NCBI RefSeq assembly: GCF_026210795.1
Contig: NC_089449.1
Location: 496,001 to 560,000, forward strand
Direction: 5' to 3'
Length of the DNA: 64,000 nt
From: Rhizophagus irregularis
Lineage: Eukaryota > Glomeromycota > Glomeromycetes > Glomerales > Glomeraceae
Each line of letters opens with the position of its first letter. The first letter of the stretch is position 1. Below the pieces are notes generated by a model. The model had not been told where the DNA came from, did not search any database, and saw nothing but the letters and a program-made list of their open reading frames with translations. Shown in pieces: positions 35,331 through 47,537 of the stretch. Made by a program: the position numbers and the translations under genes.

Positions 35331-36847
35331 CGAATAAATAAAAATAAAATGTCGCATCTTGACTACGTTGGTTATGTAAAGTTTGAAGTGAAGGGGTATC
35401 ATATTTAATGGATAAGTTGGATATACAGTACGTACTTTTAACCAGATCGAGTTCTACACTTTTATGGTGAATAAGAAAACTAGCTATATTATTATATATA
35501 CCGGCACCTTGTATGAATCCTCGCCGATTCATGAAGACAAATAATTTTTTAATTTGGAAACTTATTGATTGAACACTTCGCTTCATAAAATAATATCACA
35601 TTCGAACGACGTCAATAATGAACAAAGCCGAAAAAAAAATTTATTAAGAAAAATTTTAGGTAACTAGAGTATCTATTATTTTTTGAAAAGGGATGAATAT
35701 TATTAATTATTTGAAATATTTATAGCTCATAAGTCGTTTGATTTACTCTTCTTAAACAGCTTGATATTACACCTGTTAAATTATCATTTGAAAATTTGAG
35801 CGAAAATTGTTTAATGCATTGTGTTCGTGGGCTTCAATCATAATTTATTATCGGCAAGTATAGTCATTGATATTTATGTGATCGAAAAATTAGTCGAAAA
35901 ATTAGTCAAAAATATTTTTTAGTATTAGTTGTGAGTGCGATCTACGAATAATGCTTAAATCATTACTAATTAAAATTTGGTTTAGACAAGGATGAGGCAT
36001 GATACAATCTTAACAGTTTAAGGAAAAGAAATGATTCGAGATGTTCTCACTCCAAAGGGCACAATAAAATTATATTACGTAAGAGGATGTGACATCACTA
36101 TTTTAAAAGGTGGAGTTATGACACTGACATGACGAATTTTTTCAAATCATTACGAACCTTTGATACTAAGATTATTAAGAATTTGTAATAAAGAATGTAA
36201 AAAATTTTGTTCTGGTCTGGGAATGTTTATAATTATAGAAATTAGAAATGCAAAAAGTCGTATCGTCATCTCATGTAGATGTATCATTTGCTATTTATGT
36301 TGAATAATTATTGTACTCTCTTATATTAAATAATCCCGTGAACTAAATAATCCGTTAACGTCTTTGAGTAACCATATATTACGCAAAAACTTGGACATTA
36401 CCTAAAAAATATGATGAAAATGACATTTCTTTGATCTTCTGAAGATTAGGTGTTCAAATTACATCATGATTATGATATGATTATGATATATATGTATGCA
36501 AGTGTACGAAATTTGGCTGCACGACTTTAATATTTTACTATCTAGATCTCTATGCTTTCGCATACTTTAACAATATACCAGGTAATCGCATGTGCGTGTC
36601 TCCGAACCGCATTATGAATGATGTATAATTGAAATTTTAATTATAATTTGTTTGTATTGTTCTTCTTTGGACTCCTTGAAGTGTTTTAATAGTAGTATAA
36701 TACTCACTATATATAACAAAACGTAATAACCGAGAATTTTTATGGAAATAATTATAATAATTACCAATCGCTATTATTAGATAGCGATATTCCTATGGTG
36801 TGTTTCAACTTTCGGTCATTAGGAATACTGCGGTGACCAATAAGAAT

Positions 36848-37015
36848 TAATGTTTACTAATTATTACAATATTAAAACATTATTGTTTCACCTCCTGACC
36901 TCCTGAACGAATAATATTAAAACATTACTGCGTAGCGGCCGAGGATAATAAGCAGGCGTAAATCCTCTTTCAACCGAAAGGATTATTATTAGGATAATTA
37001 CATTAGTAAACATTA
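36848..37015. mobile_element. Possible small inverted-repeat element
   Basis: TAATGTTTACTAAT at 36848-36861 is exactly inverted at 37002-37015. The interior has a direct repeat AATATTAAAACATTA (36867-36882 and near 36910) and a GC-richer core (GCGTAGCGGCCGAGG). Size and layout fit a MITE, but no clear target duplication is visible and only one copy is in the window. Confidence 0.35.
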
Positions 37016-38244
37016 TTTATTTTGTTAATAATTGGTAGAATGATTGTTTTAATTTTTTTACAATATTAAAATATATATTAATAAATAAATAAATTATATG
37101 ATAATAATAATAATAATAATAGTATTACTTTTACTGCGTGGTTACACACTAAGTACTTATTGAGTACTATTGAAGTTTTACCACGATTAGCATTTACCGC
37201 GTTTTTTTTTTTGACTTACTTTGTATAGGTATATTTATTAACTTTTGGTGGATTGCAGATCAAAAATTAAAAATAAATACAAACTCTTCTTTTGATTACT
37301 TAAAATTGAATAAAACCTGAGACTTGGCGTTTTTTGATTGTGGCTTTGCCCCGAGGCTTTAACATTTGGTATATAAAAATATAAAAATCAATAATTAAAA
37401 AAAAATGAAAATTTTACCTTTAACGTAAATTAAAGATTCCCGACCGAAAATATTAATATTGATCAAAAACTTAATTTCTTAATAAGTAAAGTACATTCAG
37501 GATAAACGTTGTACAAATCAATTTGAATGAAACCAAGATTATATTTTCCAAACAAGTTTAAAATGAAATTTTGAATGAAAATATTGTAAAGGCAAAGTTA
37601 GGAACAAATGAAACGCCATACATTTTTAAAAATCGTGTAACCATTGTAACATCCCTTTTTACATTGTTTCTTTTCTTTTCCTTAAAGATTCATTTTGATT
37701 TACCATCATTTAACAAGAAACATTACCTGAAAACGGAAAGTTATAATTGAAATAATTTTTTTTTTTCAAATATGTTGTGTACAATATATTAAATTTGATA
37801 TATTATTTTAACATAACACATGGATATTTAACTATCCAATCCTTATAATTCTCTTTTCATAATAAAAAAATATATTCAATTATGTGTTACTATAAAATGT
37901 TTCTAAGAATTTTTTTACTGGTACACTTTTGTTTTTGTACGATTAGATTACGTGATAAAAATATATATATAATGAATAAAAATAAATTTTTTTTTTTCAG
38001 CTGACCTTTATAAAATTATAAACTTTTTAGTTAAATCCAAAAGAAATTTCTTTCTTTCTTTCTTTTTTTTAAAATAAAAAAAAAAGATAGAAAAAAAATC
38101 TGAATTTATTTAATCGAATATTTCAAAAAGAAAATATATATATGTAATAAAAATATATATATATATATTTTATTTATACACATTCTCTTATATTATTTCT
38201 TCGAACAACTCACAGCTAATGGTTGCTTTATAAAAAAAACGTTG

Positions 38245-39281
38245 ATGGAACTATATACTCGTCCATTAATCTTTCGCTCTTTAAAGGGTTTACAACTTTT
38301 ATTCGCTCTTGTATGTCTATCTCTAGGTAATTTACATTTTTCAAATCTTTTCAATCATTTTAAAAGTTTTTAAAATTTTAAAAATTTTAATTTTATTTCA
38401 ATAATAAAAAAAAATATGTAGAAATAACACAAATTGTTGAATCTTCGAAATATACATCGATTCCATTTAAATACTTTGGAGATTTTAAGTAAGTTGATAA
38501 AAAAAAATCTTTGGCTTCATAATTATAAAAAAATCAATTCATTAAATATGTCATTTTTTTTAAATTTATTAGTAATCTCGGGATGAAGGTATTCTTTTAT
38601 GTTATAATTCCGATAACAATACTTACTGTTGGTAACTATTGTTTTTTTTTTCAAAGAATTTGACATTTTTTTTCTATTTGATTCATATTTAATTATTCAA
38701 ATTTTAAATGATAGGATGGTATTTAATAAATTTTGATTCTTATTGGAGAAATCCGTCAGCTTATAGAAATGTAGGAATTGATAGGTAACGATAAATGATA
38801 ACCATTAAAAAATTTCTTTCTTTTTTTTTATTAAAAAAAAAATTATTGCTAAAATTTTTTTTAATTTTTTTTTTAAATAAAATTCATTTAGCTTTTTAAC
38901 AATATTATGGGTAGTTTCAGGTATATAAAAAATATAATTCAACAAATATATATATATATCATTAACTAAAATTAAACGTTCTTCCTTTTTTTTTTAGGAT
39001 TAACAAATATAATTCCAATATATTACGGAATTATGTTAATATGTCCAACGACAATGGCATCACTTGATCATATTTATGAAAGACAATTAGTATGTCAAAC
39101 ATATATAGCGAGTATGTCAATTGGATGGGCTAATGCAGTATTATTTATGGTATCGACATTATTTTCATGGAGATTATCAAAAGAATTAGAATGGAGAGGT
39201 GCAATAACTTCATTTAATAGACAATCTTCTATTAGTCAATTTAGTAGGAGAAACAGTAATCGAACATCATCAATTCCATAA
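38245..39281 (+). CDS. Four-TM small membrane protein, cluster member 1 (divergent)
   Basis: Six exons (38245-38326, 38422-38488, 38573-38631, 38715-38784, 38892-38920, 38998-39281) join in frame to 196 residues, with intron phases 1,2,1,2,1. Predicted helices: FRSLKGLQLLFALVCLSL; NLGMKVFFYVIIPITILTV; FLTILWVVSGLTNIIPIYY; and after the loop, SMSIGWANAVLFMVSTLFSW. The TM3-TM4 loop has the family's cysteine pair (ICPTTM then LVCQTY) but lacks the Cys cluster after TM2 and the R-x-x-N motif. The tail is Ser/Arg/Asn-rich and probably cytosolic. Family unknown. It belongs with the cluster mainly by its identical exon plan. Confidence 0.8.
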
Positions 39282-40261
39282 TATTAATTGCATAAATTCT
39301 TTTTGATCTAGAAAAATGAACAATTTATAAACGTTTAATTATTATAAATCCGGCATAATATAAAATATATATTTACATATACAGTATATATATACACATA
39401 TAATATTAGTCGTTACTATTTTTTTTTTATAATTGTAAATAATAAATCCTTAAATGTATTTCTTGCTTATATTACGTAATTTGTAATATTAAAAAAAAAA
39501 ATCATTTTTTTTTTAAATAAGTTTTTTCCATATGTAAGAAATTAGAAGGGAAGGATGTAATACCATTCTTCATACATATTGCATTATACGTCCTACAAAT
39601 AAAATCATTTTTTTTTTGTTGTTATCTAATCTACGAGGTAATAACTGAATATATTCTTTGTTTAAAAAAGATGAGAAATTTGAACGCCCCTGTGTTACAT
39701 ACATATTATTTATATATATATATATAAAACATTACACTAAAATAACGTATGATATTTAATTTTTGTGTTAGATGATAAAAAAAAAAAGAAGAGTTTTGAA
39801 TTGAATAAGATAGATAATAAAAAAGGGGTTTATCCAGCGGTTATACTCTTTTATATAAATATCGTTATTTTCTTGAATGTATATATTTTTATTTTTATAA
39901 TAAAGTTTTATTCTAATAATCTTTCTAAAATTCCAAATGCATCATAGAAAACTTACATTACATACTGTGTTATAATCGTTAAGAAATGCATAAAATGCAT
40001 AATGGCGCATATACATTTATGACTCACGTGATAACCCATTTTTGTTTTTTTTAAAAAGAAAAATTTAATTTTTTAATAATTTTTTAATTACGTTCAATAT
40101 AGTCATAATAGCATAAGTGCATAAACACCTTCTAATATATATGCACTCTTCCCCCCTTTTAGAATGCACGCCATGTACAATATAGTACCCGAGTTTCTTT
40201 TTACTCCCGAAATTTTTATTGTATGTACATAAATAGTATTTGATACTATATAGAACGTTTT

Positions 40262-41321
40262 TTACGGTTCTGTAAAAATTTTACGTTCATTTTCCTGCCC
40301 ATTGTTTTCACCTTTTTCATCTATTATGACACTTTTTAAAATTTGTCGTACGAAACAACAAGCGCAAATCATAGTTAATAATGAACAAATACCTAAAATC
40401 CATAAACTAATTAAATTTATAGTATTAATTTTACAAATATGAAGAAGTACTGGATATTTATAAGGAAAATTTGATGGGCACATGAATGGTATTCCAATCA
40501 ATTCTTTATATGAAATGATCGTATAAATTCCTACAATAAATAAAATAAAAAAATTACTTGTTATAAACAGTACGGTATATATATATAAAATAAATAATAA
40601 ATGTCATTTTTATTATTATTACCTGCGAATATTATCCAGCATAAAGAAAAACAACTATAAAAGAAAAGAAATGAATTACTTAATTAATATATATATATAT
40701 ATGTAAAATATACGTATACGAATATTTATTATATATACGTATACAAATAATTATTATATTATACGAATATTTATTATATCCGTATACAAATATTTATTAT
40801 ATACATATACAAATATTTATTTTTTACCTTATTCCCAGAATATACGATTGTAATGATCTTTTCTTTACCATAGAATAACATACACGTCCAGAAAATACTA
40901 TAAGATAAGATTCATTTAAAAAAAACTCGGATAGTCGTATCAATATTCATTTGTTATTTATCGAAAAATAAAATTTTAAATATTTACCGATATTTAAAAA
41001 TCCAAGAAGAAAATAACTGTTTTACGAAAAAAAATCGTTATTAACTAATGAGAAGAATAACGAGAAATAACGAGAATAACTTTTTTTAACATGCGATAAC
41101 TCACGCGAACTCCAAATTAAGATTCTTTAATTGGATATTATACATATTAAATTCAATTAATTTCCATAATCCTAAAAAAAAACGGAAATTTATCGTAAAA
41201 ATGAACTCGTAAACAGAATATCATCATAGATTAGGTATTTACCAATAATAAAACATATAATTGTTACAGGGAATTGGATCAAAATCATTAAATTTAATAA
41301 GAAAGAAAATTTTGAATCCAT
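40262..41321 (-). CDS. Four-TM small membrane protein, cluster member 2
   Basis: Six exons, phases 1,2,1,2,1. Starts at 41321 (MDSKFSFLLNLMILIQFPV) and ends at 40262. The second exon reads GLWKLIEFNMYNIQ. The TM2 segment is followed by CYSMVKKRSLQ, then SLCWIIFAGIYT (TM3), the loop ELIGIPFMCPSNFPYKYP, then HICKINTINLISLWILGI leading into TM4. A Cys-rich end (MICACCF) follows TM4, with a charged tail. The loop motif and paired cysteines match members 3, 4, 6 and 8. Convergent with member 1. Function unknown. Confidence 0.85.
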
Positions 41322-41819
41322 CGTAATAATAATGTAATAATTTTACAGAATATTGGATGAGAGAAAAAAAAGAAAAAATCTGTAAACAGTAGAAGAAATT
41401 TTAAACGATTCCATTTATACCATTCTCAATCAAATGTTTCAAGTTCTTTTTTAGAGTTTGAAGACTTGTTGACTTTTTTTAATATAATAAGTAAAATACA
41501 ATATCCATAGTTGAACACAAACCGATAATAATGCTTATCTAGGTACGACAAGCGTTGTACAAGTGAAAAACATTCAGATACGCGTATCGTAAGTTTCGGT
41601 AATTTAGTGTTTAAGGCTTTGAAATTATATAATATTATATAATTCAGATATGTTAAATATGTGATAATATGGGATATGGGATCTCCAAGTGATCTCCACA
41701 ACCGAACTGATCGCTGCCTTCTAAAATTGTCAATTATTAATTTATTATTATCTAATATATACAATATATGTTACATATTATGAAAAATTAATCTATTGTT
41801 CGCAAAATAATATGATTTG

Positions 41820-42822
41820 TTACTTTTTTATATTTTTCGATTCTTTATCCACCTTTTCACTTTTTTCTGAATCGTTATCTTCAATACCAAACCCAAACCA
41901 TTCGTTATATTTAGATTCAGGAATATGCATTGCAAAAGTTGCAAGTATAGTACTAATAAACATTAACCACATACAAATTATATTTGATATTCGTATTTGA
42001 CATATGAATTGAAGTCTTGGAAATGAATATTTATAATTAGATGGACAAAAAATGGGTACATCTCCTAATTCACCAATTGTTTTATATGTATAAACAACTT
42101 TTTTTTAATAAATGGTGAGTAAATTAATTAATAATTTCAATTTTTTTTTTTTTTTGATATAATAAAATATAAAATTTATAATCCTTACTTGGAACAATTA
42201 TCCATAATGATGTTGCTACACTATGAAAAGAGATAATTAAATTAGAAATAATGAAAGTAATTAAAAATAAAATAAAATAAAATAAATCAAGTAATATTAC
42301 CTAAATTTCCAATTTAATTGTTTTACATTATTGTAACAACAACAAAAACATAAAGTTATCGTCAAAGCTAGATTTTATTGAATTTATTAAATTAATTGAA
42401 AATTACAATTATATAATATGCTTTGTTAATAATTATACTTACATATTTGAAAGAGTAAAAGGATAAAATACCTTGTTTTAAATAAATAAAAAAAAATCAG
42501 ATGAATTAATTTAATAATAATAAAAATAATAATAATTTCAAATATCTGATTCTACTTACGAATATTCTACATTTTCATTAATTGGTAAATTATATTCTTT
42601 AAATAATATGATTTTCTTGTATTCTATAATAATATCGCGTAATTTCAATTAGATTTAATTATTTGGTTAAAATAAAAAAAATGTTATTCATATATTCATA
42701 CCAAGAATTGGAGTAATAAAAATTAATGGAAATTGAATCAGAATGATAAAACACACGAAACATATTGTAAAGGTCATTGCTAAATAATTTGGTTGTTTAC
42801 GTGCGGTTGTATGAGTGGCCAT
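41820..42822 (-). CDS. Four-TM small membrane protein, cluster member 3
   Basis: Starts at 42822 (MATHTTARKQPNYLAM), six exons. TM1 is FVCFIILIQFPLIFITPIL; exon 2 reads YKKIILFKEYNLPINENVEY. TM2 is followed by the strongest cysteine cluster in the family (LCFCCCYNNVKQL). TM3 is ATSLWIIVPSIVYTY. The loop is GELGDVPIFCPSNYKYSF then FICQIRISNIICMWLMFI into TM4. The tail is acidic, then Lys-rich, and ends at 41820. By the positive-inside rule the loop would face outside and the Cys cluster the cytosol (inference). Same strand and orientation as member 2, about 0.5 kb apart. Confidence 0.87.
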
Positions 42823-43970
42823 AATGATTGTTTTCTTGTTGTAATTCTTCAATTATCTTGTTGTTTAATCAGATCGTTATTAAAATTAAAAAGAATATCT
42901 TCTTTTCACATATTATATTTTTTTTGATTTCTCTTTTTTTATCGTAAAAGAAGCCACTTTCTTGTATGTAGCCCTTTATATCAAGCCACATATCTAATTT
43001 ATAATTTAAAGGCTTTTTTTTTTTGATAATCAGTGATGAAAGTTTCTTAACCAATTATTGCGTTTTTTAAATTACATATTTACTGTATATTGTTATAATT
43101 ATTATTTTCTTTCTTTATGCGTAAAAAAATTGAATTTACTTAAGATGTCGTGTCAGAAAATCAGAATAATCGGATGTCGTGCATCAATTAACTTGGGGAT
43201 CTTCGTCACTTTCAGGTTTGGACTTTCAACTGTTGAAAAAGTCAAGAAAAAAGTGATATTATTAAGAGACAATAAACTATTTGTAATATATATTTTAAAC
43301 AAATCTAACTAATTTTAACTATTTTATCATATATATATATATATATATATATACGCCCGATTTCATGCTATTTCATAATTTAGTTAGTATATATGCATAT
43401 TCGATGTTCTTATTTACCATATAAATCTAGATAGTATCATAGAATAAGGCGTTTTACAGTAGAATTTGCCGGACCTATAAGTGATACGAAATAATATGAA
43501 TACACTTTCTACTGAATCGACACAAAGCGCAGCATACAAATTAGCATAAATTTATTAAAGTCTTTGAAGTTCAAAAAAAGTATTTCGATTTTTCTTTTCT
43601 TTTTTTAGTTACAAAGAAAAAAATTTGTGACAAGATTCGTGGCAAAAAAAATATATAAATAAATATATTATATATGTTTTTCCTAATAATTATAATAACT
43701 TTACCTACGTGTCATTTGACAAGCCTTATTTATAGATTATCTCTAAATTGGTTATGTGTTTCCACATAATTGAGGAATATGTCCTAGTTTTTATAGAATG
43801 TTCGTTCCAAGGACGGTATTAAAAATTATATATATATATCTAAACCAAATCAATTTTTAAATTTTCAAACCTTTTTTTTTTTCTTTTTTTTTTCTCAAAA
43901 AAGAAAATTCATTCTATAACTTCTATTACTTTTCGGTTTCTTGATAATCTTTTAGCATTTAATCGATCAC

Positions 43971-44899
43971 CTACACTTCTATTCCTTTATAAATTTTGTC
44001 AGGAATATACATTGTAATTGTTACGAGTGAATTGGATAAAAACATTAACCACATACAAATTAAATTTGCTGCTCTAACTTGACATACAAAGCGTGCTGCT
44101 TTAGATGAATAACCATAATCAGACGAACATAAAAATGGAGTTTCCCCTAATTCTTTTCCGGTAAAGTAAGTGTATACGGCTTGATTATCGTGAATGTTAA
44201 CCGTTAAATGAGATTATTTTTTTTACAACGATAAAGAAAAAAGAGTTTGATTTGAAAAATGTATTCATTTATCTTCTTACTTGCGCTGATGAGCCATGAA
44301 ATTGTCGCAAAACTTTAACGAAAAAAACAAATCACTTTCCGTTATTAATATTATTAATACGAGTCAATAAAGGAAATGTCATAAAATAACATCCATACAT
44401 GAATTCCTTAATCAACCGTTTATTTTTAGTAAAACAGTAACCACAAAGAAGATTGTACGAGACTAAAATAAAATAATAAAAAAATTATTAAATGTCTAAA
44501 AAAAAACTCGATAATTCCATTTACTTACCTAAATTAATCAAATTAATGCCTAAATACCTGTTATAATTAAGTAAAAAATTACCGATTAATTGAAATCAAA
44601 AAAAGAAATCAAATTTAGCAACATAAAATAATACTTTACGTGTATTCTACAGGTTTATTTAAATAAAGATCACGTCTTTTAAAGAGTTGAATTTTCCAAT
44701 ATTCTTTTATATTATACAATCCAAGCATAAAAATATTATTAAATTTATAATTAAAAGTACCGAATCGATATCTCAAAACAAATTATATATTTATATACTA
44801 ACCGAGTAAACCGAGTAAAGGACAAATGATTACTAAAGGGATAGTAATAAGACACACACAAAATATGAAACAACCATACAAAAAGTTTTTTATGGGCAT
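43971..44899 (-). CDS. Four-TM small membrane protein, cluster member 4
   Basis: Starts at 44899 (MPIKNFLYGCFIFCVCLI), six exons; exon 2 EYWKIQLFKRRDLYLNK. After TM2 comes LLCGYCFTKNKRLI. TM3 is ATISWLISATVYTYF. The loop is GKELGETPFLCSSDYGYSS, then FVCQVRAANLICMWLMFL and TM4. Short tail, stop at 43971. Divergent from member 5; the 980-bp spacer must hold both promoters. Its loop has CSSD instead of CPSN. Confidence 0.85.
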
Positions 44900-45879
44900 T
44901 TTTATATTTAAACCTTGATGATTTTAAATTTTACGCGGAAAAGATAAACGCGATAAATTCGATAAACTATATAAATTTGATAAACTATAAATTTTACAAG
45001 CTTTACATACTGTTAAATGACGTTCGATAAGATACATAAGATACACAAATTGCACTTTGAATACTTTGGATAAATTGTCAAAATACGCGCCACTTTTTGT
45101 GAAAATTGATTTATATTAAGCCTTAAAATGTTGCACGATATTAATCTTGAGATATAAATGTTTGTGGCGCTAATAAAATTTATTACAGACCACTGAAGTA
45201 AAGTCATTGAAAAAAATATATAATGAACGTTTCGAAGGATTTATATATATAAAACGATTTCGATAAAGACAAGCCATCGTTATTGTTGAAAAACTTGATT
45301 GTCAATTCTTCAAATGTTCCTGTTTTATTTATTTTTATGTTATTACAAAAATATAATTGATATTCAAAAAATAAAAAAGTGTTTTTTAGGTATAATAATC
45401 TTTACGAAACCTTTACTTTCTAATAACATTTAGAAAGAATTCAAAGATGATTAATTAATACACCCGCAGCGATTTGAATCGCGAAATATCACGTGAGCAA
45501 GAGAGAGAATACCAGTTTTGCGACACAGCCGTAAACTTTGCCACATTTTATAATAAATTAAGACAATAAAAAGGCTGGCTATTTTAACTATTTTAAACAG
45601 CAAATTTTATGTCAGAATCGCATTAAACTGTATTTTATGTATAATCAGCCTTTATAGGCTTAGGCGCTTAGCAAATGAAAATGAATTACATTCAATATAA
45701 TTTATATATAAACACAACGAATAATAAACATGTGATGATTTATAGCTTTTTTAAGTAGAAAATTAAATGTTGTAAAAAAAAAAAATTACTTAATCTCTTT
45801 CACTTTTTTTTAGTATGAATATCGGTTAAAAAATTTAATGAGTTAATTTTTTTTTTTTTTAAAGAAAAATACTATCACT

Positions 45880-46919
45880 ATGTCACTTAAGTCACTTGTT
45901 AGTTTGATCCTCGGTATACCGTTTACGATACTTATTTTCGTTTGCCCAATTTTAGGTACGATAAAAAATTCTTGACAAATAATTTTCTTTCTTTCAATAA
46001 TAAAATTTCTAATTTTTTATAAATTTATTAGAAATTGGAAAAATTGAATTATTTAGCAGAACAAATGGAATACTTATATATGATACGAACGTTGAATATA
46101 CGTAGGTTTATTATCTTTTTCGATACAGTCAACTCTCTATAAATGCACACCCTTTGTAATTGCACAGTCCAAAGGGGGTGCATTTATAGAGAATTGACTG
46201 TAATATATATATATATATATTTATATGTATGTATATTTATATGTATGTTTACAAGATTTTTTCAGATTGTATACTTAAAAAAAGAATCTTTTTTATTCGT
46301 ACTAAATTCAGCTACTTGGTTCTCTCATTAATTGCACCTAGTAAGTGTAAAAATAATTTTCGCGTTTATTTTAATTTATTAACCAATCACGTGTCATTAT
46401 GTTTTTTGCAGGTGTGCTGATATTGGTGTATTTTTTTAAATGTCATTGGGATAATGTTTCACCTATGACCGCAAAATTACTTTTAGTTGCTTATCTATTT
46501 GGTTGTATAGGAATTTCTAGTAAGTTATTTCAAATTTAATGCATATTTTTATTAGAGTACTCACAATTAATAATTAATATATCGTAGTCGCATACACAAT
46601 TTTCACAATTAATGAATTAAGGGGAATACCATTTGGATGTCCAGATAGTTACCATTATGCGTTACCACAAGTTCAAACAGCATGTCAAGCACGTGCAGCA
46701 AATTTTGTATCAATGTGGGCTTTCGTGTTCTTCTTAATATTGAATGTCATATTATTAGTATTTGGAATGGGTCCATTAGAAAGTGAATTATTCGCTGATA
46801 TTGGTAAGCGAAAACTACCAAAGTCTGACACTTCCACACAGCCTCGTGACAGTGGTAGTGAACCATTTAGTCAGATCGAATCAGGGCAACAACAACAACA
46901 GAAAGACGAAAAAGAATGA
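45880..46919 (+). CDS. Four-TM small membrane protein, cluster member 5 (one intron lost)
   Basis: Five exons (45880-45955, 46032-46101, 46312-46340, 46412-46519, 46588-46919) join in frame to 204 residues. Exon 4 spans what are exons 4 and 5 in the other members, so one intron was lost precisely (or never gained). TM1 is LVSLILGIPFTILIFVCPIL; exon 2 EIGKIELFSRTNGILI. After TM2 only one Cys is left (YFFKCHWDN). The loop is NELRGIPFGCPDSYHYALP then ACQARAANFVSMWAF and TM4. The tail is Ser/Gln-rich. Intron 2 carries a 75-bp MITE (46126-46200). Confidence 0.87.
46126..46200. mobile_element. Pogo/Tigger-like MITE in intron 2 of cluster member 5
   Basis: Terminal inverted repeats of about 31 bp beginning CAGTCAACTCTCTATAAATG, with about two mismatches between arms, almost no internal sequence, and TA on both sides. 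TA duplication and a CAGT end fit Tc1/mariner elements of the pogo/Tigger branch. It is non-coding and lies wholly in an intron. A diverged relative is at 19671-19817. Confidence 0.85.
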
Positions 46920-47537
46920 AAAATACTTGAATTGCAAATTCGTATATTAAGACTAAAATTTTTGTGATTGATCCAATTATGAAAATGTATAATATATTTA
47001 ATTCTCCGCGCGGGTAACCGTAGAAATAGATTGAATGTTGGTGAAAGGGAAGCTAATAATAGTGATGAACGATTTCAATATTTTTATTTTTATTTTATTA
47101 TTTTTTTTTTTGGTTTATTTTATAATTGTAATTTATTTAATCATTTAATTATCACGTGATCAGTTAAGTTACGTGAAACTTTTTATTTTTTTGAATCCGT
47201 TTAATAAATCACTGTAGTTAATTATTATACAATAATTTTCCCAGTTTAACTCAAATTGGTTTATTGAGAGATAACGTGTGAAAGACACGATGTAAATTTA
47301 ATGGTGGCTGAGGTCGCTAAGCCGATTGACAAAAAAAAATAAGCCTGAATTTTTGTGGCTATGTAATATTTTTTTTTTATAAAGCAAGTTTCTCTTTGAA
47401 ATTAAAATTTATCAATTCGTGAAACAAATTTGTTAATTTGATTATAAAACATTATGATAATTACACAAAAATAATTTTTTCTAAGTTCATCTTATTTCTC
47501 ATCAAAAATTGAGAATTAAGAAGTAACGAAAACGAAG

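Larger units (their letters stand above)
33724..38244. other. Long gene-poor stretch between F-box gene and membrane-protein cluster
   Basis: No gene I can support over about 4.5 kb. It holds a hairpin around an A run (34290-34321, AATCCGATTT against AAATCGGATT), a TTTA-rich tract (35022-35065), a small tandem repeat at 35284-35330, a possible inverted-repeat element at 36848-37015 and an AAT tract near 37100. An 89-codon frame at 35317-35586 (-) has no recognisable features. Confidence 0.5.

Noticed and set aside
35317-35586. 89-codon frame (-) near the three-copy repeat
   Set aside because: No domain and it ends inside the tandem repeat; could be a gene remnant but cannot be supported.
41426-41764. 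112-codon frame on the - strand between cluster members 2 and 3
   Set aside because: No helix or motif pattern of the family, no partner exons and no recognisable domain; likely chance.
43058-43312. 84-codon frame on the + strand upstream of member 3
   Set aside because: Lies in spacer with low-complexity ends and no homology to neighbours.
45462-45545. tRNA-like stretch on the - strand (box B-like GCGATTCAAATCGC)
   Set aside because: The T-arm-like hairpin is present, but I could not pair an acceptor stem or a proper anticodon arm; at most a tRNA-derived relic.
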